Origin: Chloroflexota bacterium
GTDB taxonomy: Bacteria > Chloroflexota > Anaerolineae > Promineifilales > Promineifilaceae
Length of the DNA: 14,188 bases
Direction of reading: 5' to 3'
Assembly: GCA_024278255.1 (NCBI GenBank)
Contig: JAJRTP010000708.1
Span: 1 to 14,188 of the forward strand
Position numbers and translations under genes: made by a program. Position 1 is the first letter of the stretch; each line of letters begins with the position of its first letter. This document shows, piece by piece, positions 6,077 through 13,246 of the stretch. The notes beneath the pieces are model-generated. The model was not told where the DNA came from and did not search any database. It worked only from the letters and a program-made list of their open reading frames with translations.

Positions 6077-8707
6077 ATGTCCGATATACAAAAACAAATT
6101 GCTGCGCTTATGGCGCAGGCCAACCCATTAGAAGACACTGATCCTCAACAAGCACATAAGCTATGCCTTTCAGCGTATCAATTGGCTGTCAGCCATCCTG
6201 CTGAAGTGGACAAAGAAACATTGGCCCATTGTTTACACAATCTGGGGTATCTCAATTACCGTTTCGGCCATTACAGGCTGGCACAAAAACACCTGCGTAA
6301 ATCGCTGCCCCTCTTTGAAGAAACCGGCATTTTGGCAAAACAAGCGGCTGCCTTGCGCTTTTTGGGTTTAATTCAATGGCGGCTGGGCAATAACCCGGAA
6401 ATGCTGAACCACCATTACCGGGCCATCAAACTGTACCAGCAAACAAATGACCGGCATGGTGAAGCCATCTCTCTGTCAGATATCGGATTGGCCTATTTCT
6501 ACATCAATGATTTACCTAAAACGTTGGAATATCTGCAAAAAGCGCTGGCTATATATGATCACATAGACCACCCCAGGGGGGAGTGTACGGTCCTCAACAA
6601 CCTAGCCATGACTTACACAGCATCCGGATCGCCGGCAAAGGCGCTGGAGGTTGCCCAATACAGCCTGGAAATTGCCCGGCGTATTGATAATAAGATGCTG
6701 GAAACAAATGTACTGGATACGGTGGGTGAGGCTTATCTCGCGTCAGGTGATCCAGAGTCAGCTTTGGCTTGTTTTCAGAAAAGTTTAACAATGGCCCAGC
6801 AATACGGCTACGAACCAGTCAGATTAACTGCTTTGCAAAACGCAGGCAAGGCATACTTGCAATTAGAGGATTCTGAACAGGCTGTTGCTGCGCTGGAGGA
6901 AGCTCTGACAACTGCGGAAACGCTGGGAGCCATGGGTGAAGAGGCCAAATGTCATTGGGAACTGGCCCAGATTTATAAAAAAGCAGGGCGTTATGCTGAA
7001 GCTTTGCATTGTTATGAACGGTACCATGATTTGAATGAAACTATCTTTAAGGAAAAAGCAGCAGCGCAGTTCGAATCTTTGCAGGTTCTTCATGAACTGG
7101 AACAGGCACAGATGGAACAGGAAATGACGCAAAAACATCATCTGGCTCTGGAAAAAGAGGTGGCGGTACGTACCCGGGCGGAAAAATCGTTACAGGAAAG
7201 TGAGGCAAGATACCGGCAGATGTTTGAAGGACACACGGCCGTACAATGGATCGTAGACCCGGAAACCAGCCGCATCGTAGATGTGAACCCCGCCGCTGCT
7301 AAATTTTACGGTTTCCCACGAGAAGAAATGCGCCAGATGCTCATTACTCGCGTCAACGTTCTGCCGCCGGAAGAGATAAAGGCCCGGCTGGCCCAGGCCA
7401 AACGAGAAGCCCGCACCTATCACGTCGTCCCGCACCGGCTGGCTTCCGGCGACATTCGGCAGGTAGAAATCCACGCCAATCCTATTACGATTCACGGCCG
7501 TACCCTTCTCTACGCCATCCTGCACGACGTAACCGACCGGCTAAAAGCGGAAGCCGCCCTGCGCCAGGCGCAAAAACTGGAAAGCCTGGGCATCCTGGCC
7601 GGCGGCATTGCTCACGATTTTAACAACCTGCTGGTAGCCATGCTGGGGCAAACCTCCCTGGCTCTGGCCAAACTGCCGCCGGAAAGTTCCGCCCGGCCCC
7701 ACGTAGAAAAGGCAGTGCAGGCCGCAGAACAGGCCGCCGACCTGACCCGGCAAATGCTGGCGTTTTCCGGGAAAGGCCAATTTCACATTCAGCCCATCAA
7801 TATGAATAAGCTGATCGAAACCAACCTGCATCTTTTCCAGACGGCCGCGCCCAAAAATGTGCGGCTGCGCTCTCAATTATCGGACTCTTTGCTCCTGATT
7901 GAAGCTGATGCCGGGCAAATGCAGCAGGTGGTGATGAATTTGATCATCAATGGCGCCGAAGCTATTGGGGAGCGTCCAGGCACGGTCTGGATCAGAACAA
8001 GCGAACAGGAAATTACGGCCGAGAACCCACCTGCCCCCCATTTTGCCGGAGACCCTCTTAAACCGGGCCGCTATATCAGGCTGGAAGTAGAAGATGACGG
8101 CGCGGGTATGGACGCGGCTACCCTGGAAAAGATTTTTGACCCCTTCTTTACCACCAAAGATTTGGGACACGGGCTGGGGCTGGCGGCCGTATTGGGCATT
8201 GTGCGCGGCCATCAAGGGTGCATCCAGGTAAGCAGCCGCGAAGGGGAAGGAACGATGTTTACCCTGTTCTTCCCGGCCCTGGCAGATGCCGAACCGGTTG
8301 CAGACGTGAAGACAGGAGACGATACGGCCGTAATCACCCCAGCGCCGCCAAAAATCATCCTGGTTATTGATGATGAAGAGACTGTGTGTGAAGCCGTTTG
8401 TGATATTCTGGAACTGGACGATATTGAGGCCATTACCGCCTCGGATGGAGCCAAAGGGCTGGCCCTCTTTCAGGCGCACCAGGCAGACATCGGCGCCGTC
8501 ATCCTGGACCTGACAATGCCCGGCCTGAGCGGGGAAGAAACATTTCAGGCGTTACGAGAGATGGATACGGCCGTGCCCATCATCCTCTCCTCCGGCTTTA
8601 ATGAAGACGAAATTACCCATCGTTTCCCCCAACACAAGCCCAATGCCTTCCTGCACAAACCTTACCGGGCTGAACATCTCCTGGAGATCGTAAAAACCGT
8701 TTTGTAA
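6077..8707 (+). CDS. TPR-PAS hybrid histidine kinase with C-terminal receiver
   Basis: This is an 876-residue soluble protein. Residues about 1-325 form tetratricopeptide repeats in the style of Rap/NB-ARC-linked TPRs (ALRFLGLIQWRLGN, ISLSDIGLAYFYINDLPKTL, VLNNLAMTYTASGSPAKAL). A coiled coil spans about 325-375. PAS is at about 375-490 (YRQMFEGHTAVQWIVD to LHDVTDR). HisKA is of the IAHDFNNLL type with H513. HATPase_c has NLIINGAEAI (621-630), DDGAGM (673-678) and GHGLGLAAV (698-706). A receiver domain (760-876) has acidic D765/D766, phospho-accepting D811 (LDLTMPG) and K861. Such NtrB-like kinases with a tail receiver often pass or store phosphate for another partner. ATG 6077 is preferred: GGGAG lies about 7 nt upstream. 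The TPR half looks lower in GC than the kinase half by eye. No output regulator is adjacent. Confidence 0.95.
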   Translation: MSDIQKQIAALMAQANPLEDTDPQQAHKLCLSAYQLAVSHPAEVDKETLAHCLHNLGYLNYRFGHYRLAQKHLRKSLPLFEETGILAKQAAALRFLGLIQWRLGNNPEMLNHHYRAIKLYQQTNDRHGEAISLSDIGLAYFYINDLPKTLEYLQKALAIYDHIDHPRGECTVLNNLAMTYTASGSPAKALEVAQYSLEIARRIDNKMLETNVLDTVGEAYLASGDPESALACFQKSLTMAQQYGYEPVRLTALQNAGKAYLQLEDSEQAVAALEEALTTAETLGAMGEEAKCHWELAQIYKKAGRYAEALHCYERYHDLNETIFKEKAAAQFESLQVLHELEQAQMEQEMTQKHHLALEKEVAVRTRAEKSLQESEARYRQMFEGHTAVQWIVDPETSRIVDVNPAAAKFYGFPREEMRQMLITRVNVLPPEEIKARLAQAKREARTYHVVPHRLASGDIRQVEIHANPITIHGRTLLYAILHDVTDRLKAEAALRQAQKLESLGILAGGIAHDFNNLLVAMLGQTSLALAKLPPESSARPHVEKAVQAAEQAADLTRQMLAFSGKGQFHIQPINMNKLIETNLHLFQTAAPKNVRLRSQLSDSLLLIEADAGQMQQVVMNLIINGAEAIGERPGTVWIRTSEQEITAENPPAPHFAGDPLKPGRYIRLEVEDDGAGMDAATLEKIFDPFFTTKDLGHGLGLAAVLGIVRGHQGCIQVSSREGEGTMFTLFFPALADAEPVADVKTGDDTAVITPAPPKIILVIDDEETVCEAVCDILELDDIEAITASDGAKGLALFQAHQADIGAVILDLTMPGLSGEETFQALREMDTAVPIILSSGFNEDEITHRFPQHKPNAFLHKPYRAEHLLEIVKTVL

Positions 8708-8728
8708 AATGCTTGTTCCTCGTAGATA

Positions 8729-8792
8729 CACAGATTAAACGGATAAAGCGGATTTTCGCGGATACATCAAGAAAAATCCGTGAGAATCTGTG
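8729..8792. repeat. Intergenic inverted-repeat element (CACAGATT type)
   Basis: Outer arms CACAGATT (8729-8736) and AATCTGTG (8785-8792) enclose inner arms CGGAT (8740-8744) and ATCCG (8776-8780), with further GCGGAT copies between. Related ATCTGT/ATCCGTG pieces recur at about 8911-8940. It lies just after the hybrid kinase stop. Confidence 0.6.
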
Positions 8793-8810
8793 AGTCTGCT
8801 GAAAAAACTA

Positions 8811-8887
8811 ACCGCAGAGACGCGGAGGGCGCAAAGAATTTAGAGTCTCCCAGAGAAAAATCTCTGTGTTCTCTGCGTCTCTGCGGT
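8811..8887. repeat. Long inverted repeat of the ACCGCAGAGACGC type
   Basis: ACCGCAGAGACGCGGAG (8811-8827) pairs with CTCTGCGTCTCTGCGGT (8871-8887) with one G-T pair. A nested perfect hairpin CAGAGA-AAAA-TCTCTG sits at 8851-8866. Elements of this kind recur between genes in many bacterial genomes. It lies between the convergent hybrid kinase and methyltransferase-like genes and could end transcription from either side. Confidence 0.75.
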
Positions 8888-8944
8888 GAAATCAACCTTT
8901 TTTCAGTAAAGTCATCTGTCCGATCTGTATCATCCGTGTATCGA

Positions 8945-9430
8945 TTAGTAAAGATAGGGAATCAACTTCCGCACCCGCTGCTGGTACAGGCCATAATTTT
9001 CAAATTTACAGCAGAGAGCATTTTCTTCGCGGCGGGCTTTGATGTCGAAAAAGATAAAGAGGCCGACAGCCAGAGCTACGGCAGGCAGGCTGTTCATTAA
9101 AAAGCCCCAGCCGAACGCCCCCAAAATGATGCCGCTGTAAATGGGATGGCGTACAACTTTATAGGCACCGTACTCTACCAGCGTGGCGTCATCTTTGGGA
9201 TGGGGCACGGCCGTCAAATTTTGCCCCAGACTCAACAGCCCCGCCATAATCAAAGCTGCCCCGGCCACCCCCAACAGCAAACCCAACCCCATCCCCACCA
9301 CATTCCAGGGAGACGGCCAGCCTGTCCACTGCGGCGTCAAGAATGGCGTCACAAACAAAATAGCAAACAAGACAAATTGCAGCACCACGTACCACTCGCC
9401 TCGTTCTCCTTTCCACCACGAACCGCTCAT
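8945..9430 (-). CDS. Isoprenylcysteine carboxyl methyltransferase-like membrane protein
   Basis: This is a 161-residue protein with about four hydrophobic helices (roughly 14-32, 42-66, 98-112, 115-130). The conserved ICMT/PEMT-type core reads GQNLTAVPHPK (69-79), LVEYGAYKVVRHPIYSG (84-100) with RHP at 94-96, then RREENAL (133-139) and a C-terminal YQQRVRKLIPYLY. These are the SAM-binding residues of the family, so a methyl transfer at the membrane is likely. The substrate is unknown; bacterial members rarely act on prenylated proteins. ATG 9430 has AAGGAGAG just upstream and overlaps the anti-sigma stop (ATGA, 9427-9430), making it the third gene of the sigma operon. Confidence 0.85.
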   Translation of the reverse strand: MSGSWWKGERGEWYVVLQFVLFAILFVTPFLTPQWTGWPSPWNVVGMGLGLLLGVAGAALIMAGLLSLGQNLTAVPHPKDDATLVEYGAYKVVRHPIYSGIILGAFGWGFLMNSLPAVALAVGLFIFFDIKARREENALCCKFENYGLYQQRVRKLIPYLY

Positions 9431-9687
9431 GCTGTCTCTCCTTTCCCCGCCAAAAACGCATCCTGAAGCCGGTCAAACAGCCGTTCCCGCCGCTTGGCCG
9501 GAATGGTGCGCTTACCCTGCTGGCGATAAAGGAAGATGGTTTTCTGGGTACTGTCCAACACCACGGAACAACTGTGGCAGGTAGCCAGGTGATGTTTGGC
9601 TACGGCCGTCAGTTCCTCATCCAGATTCTCATCAATATAATCAGATAAATACTGTAATAAATCTTCACAGCTAATTTCTTGCATCAT
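9427..9687 (-). CDS. Zinc-finger (ZAS/zf-HC2) anti-sigma factor
   Basis: This is an 86-residue protein with an N-terminal zf-HC2 domain: C7, then H33-x3-C37-x2-C40 in HHLATCHSC, the zinc-binding anti-sigma signature. The C-terminal half is a charged helical tail (KRRERLFDRLQDAF) without a membrane helix, so it is a soluble anti-sigma factor like RsrA or ChrR-type proteins rather than a membrane-anchored one. It should bind and inhibit the ECF sigma factor encoded 60 bp upstream. Release on thiol oxidation or zinc loss, as in RsrA, is possible (inference). GGAG lies 3 nt before ATG 9687 and 6 nt before the adjacent ATG 9684, so the second may be the real start. Confidence 0.9.
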   Translation of the reverse strand: MMQEISCEDLLQYLSDYIDENLDEELTAVAKHHLATCHSCSVVLDSTQKTIFLYRQQGKRTIPAKRRERLFDRLQDAFLAGKGETA

Positions 9688-9698
9688 AGACTCCTAGA

Positions 9699-9748
9699 GC
9701 AGTCGTAACTGGTAAAGCAGTGGCAACTGGTAAAGCGGCCGCGGCCGC
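9699..9748. repeat. 18-bp tandem repeat and GC palindrome in the sigma/anti-sigma gap
   Basis: Two copies of an 18-bp unit (GCAGTCGTAACTGGTAAA at 9699-9716 and GCAGTGGCAACTGGTAAA at 9717-9734, two differences) are followed by the self-complementary GCGGCCGCGGCCGC (9735-9748) that abuts the sigma stop codon. The hairpin may tune expression of anti-sigma relative to sigma. Confidence 0.75.
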
Positions 9749-10320
9749 TACACCCGCTCGGCAAAATAAGCGGCCAATTGTTCCCGCAGCAATAAGCGCG
9801 CCCGGTGCAGTCTGACTTTGGCCGCGCTGACAGAAATGCCCACCACTTCAGCGCATTCCCGGGTAGAAAGCCCCTCCATTTCCCGCAGCATAAAAACCGT
9901 TTTCAACTTAGGCGGCAGCGTGGCAATGGCCCGATCCAGTTCCGCGGACACTTCCGCCGCCGACAAATACTGCTCCGGCAAATCTTCCCAATCTATCAAA
10001 ACAGTGGGCGCCGGCAGATCGTTATCATCATTATCTTCATCCAGAGAGAGCAACGGCCGTCGCTGCCGCAGCCGGTCCTGGCACAAATTATAAGCCACCC
10101 GGTATAACCAGGTACTCAACTTGGAACGCCCTTCAAACTGATCCAGCCGTTCAAACAAGCGCAGAAAAGCGTCCTGAACCACGCCTTCCGCCTCATCCTC
10201 ATTTTCCAGTTGGCTCAAAGCCAGCCGGTATACCTTATCTGAATACGTATCAAATAGCTGATTAAACGCGGCCGAGTCCCGACGACGCAGGGCAGACAGC
10301 AATTCTTGTTCATTTAACAT
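9748..10320 (-). CDS. ECF (group IV) RNA polymerase sigma factor
   Basis: This is a 190-residue protein with the two ECF domains. Sigma-2 spans about 20-88 (AFNQLFDTYSDKVYRLAL, DEAEGVVQDAFLRLF, the -10-reading GRSKLSTWLYRVAYN). Sigma-4 spans about 124-180 (LPPKLKTVFMLREMEGLSTRECAEVVGISVSAAKVRLHRAR), whose helix-turn-helix reads the -35. A long acidic linker with DEDNDDND lies between them. It directs RNA polymerase to its own promoter class. Its own promoter (10329-10370) matches a second site at 5931-5972 in both elements, indicating autoregulation plus at least one target unit. ATG 10320 follows AGGA at a short distance, and the leader would be only about 10 nt. It is the first gene of the sigma, anti-sigma, methyltransferase-like operon. 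Confidence 0.95.
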   Translation of the reverse strand: MLNEQELLSALRRRDSAAFNQLFDTYSDKVYRLALSQLENEDEAEGVVQDAFLRLFERLDQFEGRSKLSTWLYRVAYNLCQDRLRQRRPLLSLDEDNDDNDLPAPTVLIDWEDLPEQYLSAAEVSAELDRAIATLPPKLKTVFMLREMEGLSTRECAEVVGISVSAAKVRLHRARLLLREQLAAYFAERV

Positions 10321-10328
10321 AGCGAATC

Positions 10329-10370
10329 CTGCTCTTTAGACGGCTGCCAACCCGATAGGTTACAAATTGG
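10329..10370 (-). promoter_or_regulatory. Autoregulatory ECF-type promoter of the sigma operon
   Basis: The minus strand reads CCAATTTGTAACCT (10370-10357), 13 nt, then CCGTCTAAAGAGCAG (10343-10329), ending 8 nt before the sigma ATG. Both blocks (29 bases) are identical to those at 5931-5972, while the 13-nt spacer differs in sequence but not length. This is the pattern of a conserved -35/-10 pair. Confidence 0.85.
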
Positions 10371-10395
10371 TTGGCTAGATGAGTGAATCTATAAA
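10367..10395 (+). promoter_or_regulatory. Possible sigma-70-like promoter for the FN3/discoidin lipoprotein
   Basis: TTGGTT (10367-10372) and TATAAA (10390-10395) are 17 nt apart, divergent from the ECF promoter and about 160 bp upstream of the lipoprotein start. A weak match; nothing else stands out in 10396-10545. Confidence 0.3.
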
Positions 10396-10558
10396 TACCA
10401 TTTTCTTCCGGGAAAAATGCAAGGAAGATTACATTAGCCCGCTGGCAGATTCAGTAATCTCCAAGCGACTTATCATACCGTGAAAAGGGGTAAAACGGCA
10501 AAGTAATGAAACAGCCTGCCCCCTGCAACCTGCAACTCTACAAAAAAGGATGTGACCC

Positions 10559-11449
10559 ATGAAACAATTACGACTCTTCTTCATTTTAACCGGCATCATG
10601 TTGACGGCCGTAGCCTGCACTACCGCCGCCAGCCCGCCAACCGAACAACCGACCGCGCCGGAAAATGCCGCGCAGCTTCCCCCCGGCGTGGCAAACGTCA
10701 ACTTCCTGCCCATAGAAACCATCGTAGACCAGGAACTGGAAGTGACCAACTTCGCCAACGACGGCAGCGCCACCCTGCCCGTGCAAACCAGCGCGCCTGT
10801 GGCCTGCACCGTCGTCTACGGCCAAACGCCGGCCTTCGGCTCGCTCACCCTGGATCAGGACATGGCCGGCGGAACCCATTCCGACCATAACCCGCTTCTC
10901 ACCGGCCTGGAACCGGAAACCAAATACTACTTCCGCCTCCAGGGCGTAGACGACGACGGCAACATCTACATCTCCGAAACGATGACCTTCACCACCCCGC
11001 CCCAGGACAACAGCGAAACGCAAAACCTGGCCTCGCCGGACAAAGGGGCTGTTATCGTCGGTTACAGCAGCGCCTTTGGCGACGCCGCCCCCGATGCCCG
11101 CTGGGGCGTCCTGGCTGCCTTCGACGACAACCCCAACACCGAATGGTCCAGCGCTGGTGATGGTAATGACGCCTGGGTAGAAATTGAGTTGGCCCAGCGC
11201 GCTGCTATTGACAGTGTGGCTTTCCAGACCCGTTCTATGAGCGACGGCTCGGCCATCACCCTGGCCTTTACCATTACCACCGACAGCGGTGAAACGCTTG
11301 GCCCCTTTGAATTACCGGATGACGGCAGCACGTATGAATTTGATACGGCCGTCACTACCAAAACCCTGCGCTTCAACCTGATGGACACCACAGGCGGCAA
11401 CACCGGCGCGGTAGACATCGCCGTGTATGGTAAATTCATTGACGAGTGA
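10559..11449 (+). CDS. Lipoprotein with FN3-like and discoidin (F5/8 type C)-like domains
   Basis: This is a 296-residue protein with a lipoprotein signal (lipobox TAVAC, C20) and a Pro/Thr-rich linker to about 45. Residues about 55-148 form a fibronectin-III/purple-acid-phosphatase-N-like beta sandwich (LTGLEPETKYYFRLQGVDDDG, ending TFTTPP). Residues about 152-294 look like a discoidin or F5/8 C carbohydrate-binding fold (AFDDNPNTEWSSAGDGNDAWVEIELAQ and TKTLRFNLMDTTGGNTGAVDIAVYG). No catalytic domain is seen, so it is probably a surface adhesin or polysaccharide-binding protein anchored in the membrane (inference). GGAT lies about 9 nt before ATG 10559. It is monocistronic and ends at a strong terminator. 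Confidence 0.88.
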   Translation: MKQLRLFFILTGIMLTAVACTTAASPPTEQPTAPENAAQLPPGVANVNFLPIETIVDQELEVTNFANDGSATLPVQTSAPVACTVVYGQTPAFGSLTLDQDMAGGTHSDHNPLLTGLEPETKYYFRLQGVDDDGNIYISETMTFTTPPQDNSETQNLASPDKGAVIVGYSSAFGDAAPDARWGVLAAFDDNPNTEWSSAGDGNDAWVEIELAQRAAIDSVAFQTRSMSDGSAITLAFTITTDSGETLGPFELPDDGSTYEFDTAVTTKTLRFNLMDTTGGNTGAVDIAVYGKFIDE

Positions 11450-11457
11450 ATGTAAGA

Positions 11458-11502
11458 GAAAGCGCCGGGTTTGTCTGGCAAACCCGGCACTTTCCTTTTT
11501 TA
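11458..11502 (+). terminator. Strong intrinsic terminator after the FN3/discoidin lipoprotein
   Basis: GCCGGGTTT (11464-11472) pairs perfectly with AAACCCGGC (11480-11488) around a 7-nt loop. It is flanked by GAAAG/CTTTC and followed by a T-rich tail (ACTTTCCTTTTTT). It sits between convergent genes, and the stop codon of the HIT-like gene lies in its T-tract. Confidence 0.92.
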
Positions 11503-11862
11503 TTCGGTGGTGAGGATGTGTAGTTTGGCGTGAGGGATGGTTTCAAAGGCGCCGCAGTGGAACTTGATGCTGAATCCCTGCTGCAAAAGCGGGTATTCCT
11601 CTGTTTGAGATTTGGCGACGTTGATGGCGTAATCAATCAAATCCAGAAAGCGCTCGCGGTCACCGCACATCAGGTCTTCCGTATTACCCGAATCTTCATA
11701 AGTGACCGCCAGCCAATGCACGGCCGCTTCCGGATGCAGCGCCTCAATGATGGCAAACCGCTTTTCATCATCCTGATGCACAATTTTTTCCTGGGTATCA
11801 CCTTGCAATATAGCGGGGAATGGATTCTCATTATTCAACGGTACGTCATCTAAATCAAGCAT
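11500..11862 (-). CDS. HIT-like protein with the central catalytic histidine replaced by lysine
   Basis: This is a 120-residue protein. Residues 14-56 follow the HIT fold start (NPFPAILQGDTQEKIVHQDDEKRFAIIEA, then HPEAAVHWLAV). The C-terminal motif reads PHAKLHIL (110-117), where active HIT hydrolases have P-H-x-H-x-H-x-x: H111 and H115 remain but the middle, nucleophilic histidine is K113. A nucleotide-binding or regulatory pseudo-enzyme is therefore more likely than a hydrolase (inference). The protein stops at once after the motif. ATG 11862 is chosen because GGAGG lies 5 nt upstream. An upstream frame extension runs into a palindrome. It appears to be transcribed alone. Confidence 0.72.
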   Translation of the reverse strand: MLDLDDVPLNNENPFPAILQGDTQEKIVHQDDEKRFAIIEALHPEAAVHWLAVTYEDSGNTEDLMCGDRERFLDLIDYAINVAKSQTEEYPLLQQGFSIKFHCGAFETIPHAKLHILTTE

Positions 11863-11880
11863 TGTGTCCTCCTCTACAAA

Positions 11881-11909
11881 TGTAGGGCGATTTGGCAAAT
11901 CGCCTTACA
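11881..11909. repeat. REP-like intergenic palindrome, copy 4
   Basis: TGTAGGGCGATTT (11881-11893) mirrors AAATCGCCTTACA (11897-11909) around GGC. It lies 8 nt upstream of the HIT-like gene's ribosome binding site. The rest of the gap to 12042 shows nothing I can support. Confidence 0.8.
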
Positions 11910-12042
11910 ACTTTTCCTTCATGGGTGTACGGTATCTGCTGTCTTCAATTTATAACCTGTGGGCTTGTGGTTCAGCCTGCGGGATTTTCAGTGTCCATTC
12001 TATCATATGCCGGAAATCTCATAAACCACCAACAGAAAATTC

Positions 12043-13176
12043 TCAGTGATTCTCATCCCCGGCTAAAATCAAGGGTAGAGTAACAGTAAAAATGCTGCCT
12101 TGTCCCGGTTCACTTTCTACAGTAACACGGCCGTTCATCAATTCCGTCACCTGTTTCACAATCGCCAGACCCAGGCCCGATCCCCGCCGCTCCGAATGGC
12201 CGTCAGACCCGTCCACCTGACGAAACGGCTCAAAAATATCCTGCCACATTTCCTGAGGGATACCCGGCCCGGTATCCGCTACCTGCATCGCCCACGTCGT
12301 CTCATCTACCCGTAAAAAGCGCACCGCCACCTGCCCCTCTTTGGTAAACTTGACCCCATTCATAATCAGGTTCAGCAAAATTTGCCGCAGCCAGAAAGGG
12401 TCGCCCCACAGCATATCCGGTAACTGCGGGTCAATGACGGCCGTAAACCCAATCCCCTGCAAATCCGCCGCTCCAGAAGCCACATCCTCCACACTGGCCA
12501 ACAGCACCGCAGGCAGCACCTGTTTAGACTGCACAGTCAGCTTGCCCATCTCAAACTGCGTGTGCCCCAGCATATTATTCACAAAATTCAGCAGTTGCTC
12601 CGCGCTGCGGGAAATATTTTTCAGCGCTCCCTGCTGCTCCGGGGTCAACGCCCCATACACGCCCCCTTGCAGCATCTCCGTAAACCCCAGCACCGAAGCC
12701 AGCGGCGAGCGAATATCGTGGCTGAGATTGGCTAACAACTGCGTTTTGCGCCGGTTCAATTCCTCCAGCGCTTCATTGGCCTGCAGCAGCGCCGTTTCCG
12801 CTTCCTTCCGGGCCGAAATATCCACAGAATACTCCGCCATAAAAGCCACATTCCCCGCCTCATCCAGAATAGGCGACGCATGGACTTCTACATGGATGGG
12901 CTTTCCTGCCTGATCATAATGGATATGTTCCACCGTCACGTGGTCTTTCGTCTCTTGCACGACAGCCAGCGGGCAGGGGTGCGCCAGACCATCACAGGGT
13001 GTGTCCCGGCGATGGGTTAAGGCATAGCAAGTGTGCTTTGGCCCGCCACCCTTCACACCCAGGGCGCGCGCAGCCGAGTTTGCCATCACAACAGTGAAAT
13101 CACGCACATCAATGACGTAAAACGGGGTTTGTATAGATTCAACTACGTGGGTAAGGAAATCGTCTCGTACATCCAT
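12043..13176 (-). CDS. PAS sensor histidine kinase with Cys/His-rich PAS domain (paralogue of 2941-4434)
   Basis: This is a 377-residue soluble kinase. The single PAS domain (about 8-123) carries CYALTHRRDTPCDG...HPCPL with C50, H55, C61, H66 and C68, identical in spacing to the kinase at 2941-4434. The following VEHIHYD and VEVHASPI are also shared. A short coiled coil leads to HisKA with H153 (SHDIRSP). HATPase_c has NLIMNGVKFT (269-278), DTGPGI (301-306) and GSGLGLAIV (332-340). The two kinases differ in the number of PAS domains and in HisKA sequence, so only the sensory module is closely shared. The likely start is ATG 13176, which begins the PAS region; an extension to a TTG at 13227 adds unlike residues and no ribosome site. 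No response regulator is adjacent. Confidence 0.93.
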   Translation of the reverse strand: MDVRDDFLTHVVESIQTPFYVIDVRDFTVVMANSAARALGVKGGGPKHTCYALTHRRDTPCDGLAHPCPLAVVQETKDHVTVEHIHYDQAGKPIHVEVHASPILDEAGNVAFMAEYSVDISARKEAETALLQANEALEELNRRKTQLLANLSHDIRSPLASVLGFTEMLQGGVYGALTPEQQGALKNISRSAEQLLNFVNNMLGHTQFEMGKLTVQSKQVLPAVLLASVEDVASGAADLQGIGFTAVIDPQLPDMLWGDPFWLRQILLNLIMNGVKFTKEGQVAVRFLRVDETTWAMQVADTGPGIPQEMWQDIFEPFRQVDGSDGHSERRGSGLGLAIVKQVTELMNGRVTVESEPGQGSIFTVTLPLILAGDENH

Positions 13177-13246
13177 GCAATAAACAAAGTTTAGCACAAC
13201 TCGTTTCCAGACAACACCCTGGCTCAATCAAAAAACATGTTTCAGC

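Noticed and set aside
7877..8479. 200-codon minus-strand frame
   Set aside because: Antisense to the HATPase and receiver domains of the hybrid kinase; no domain of its own.
8780..9100. 106-codon plus-strand frame containing NRRDAEGAKN and SLCSLRLCGE
   Set aside because: It is the translation of the ACCGCAGAGACGC inverted repeat and then runs antisense through the methyltransferase-like gene.
10427..10460. Inverted repeat AGATTAC/GTAATCT upstream of the lipoprotein
   Set aside because: Seven pairs with a 20-nt loop is within chance for an AT-rich leader; no operator role can be supported.
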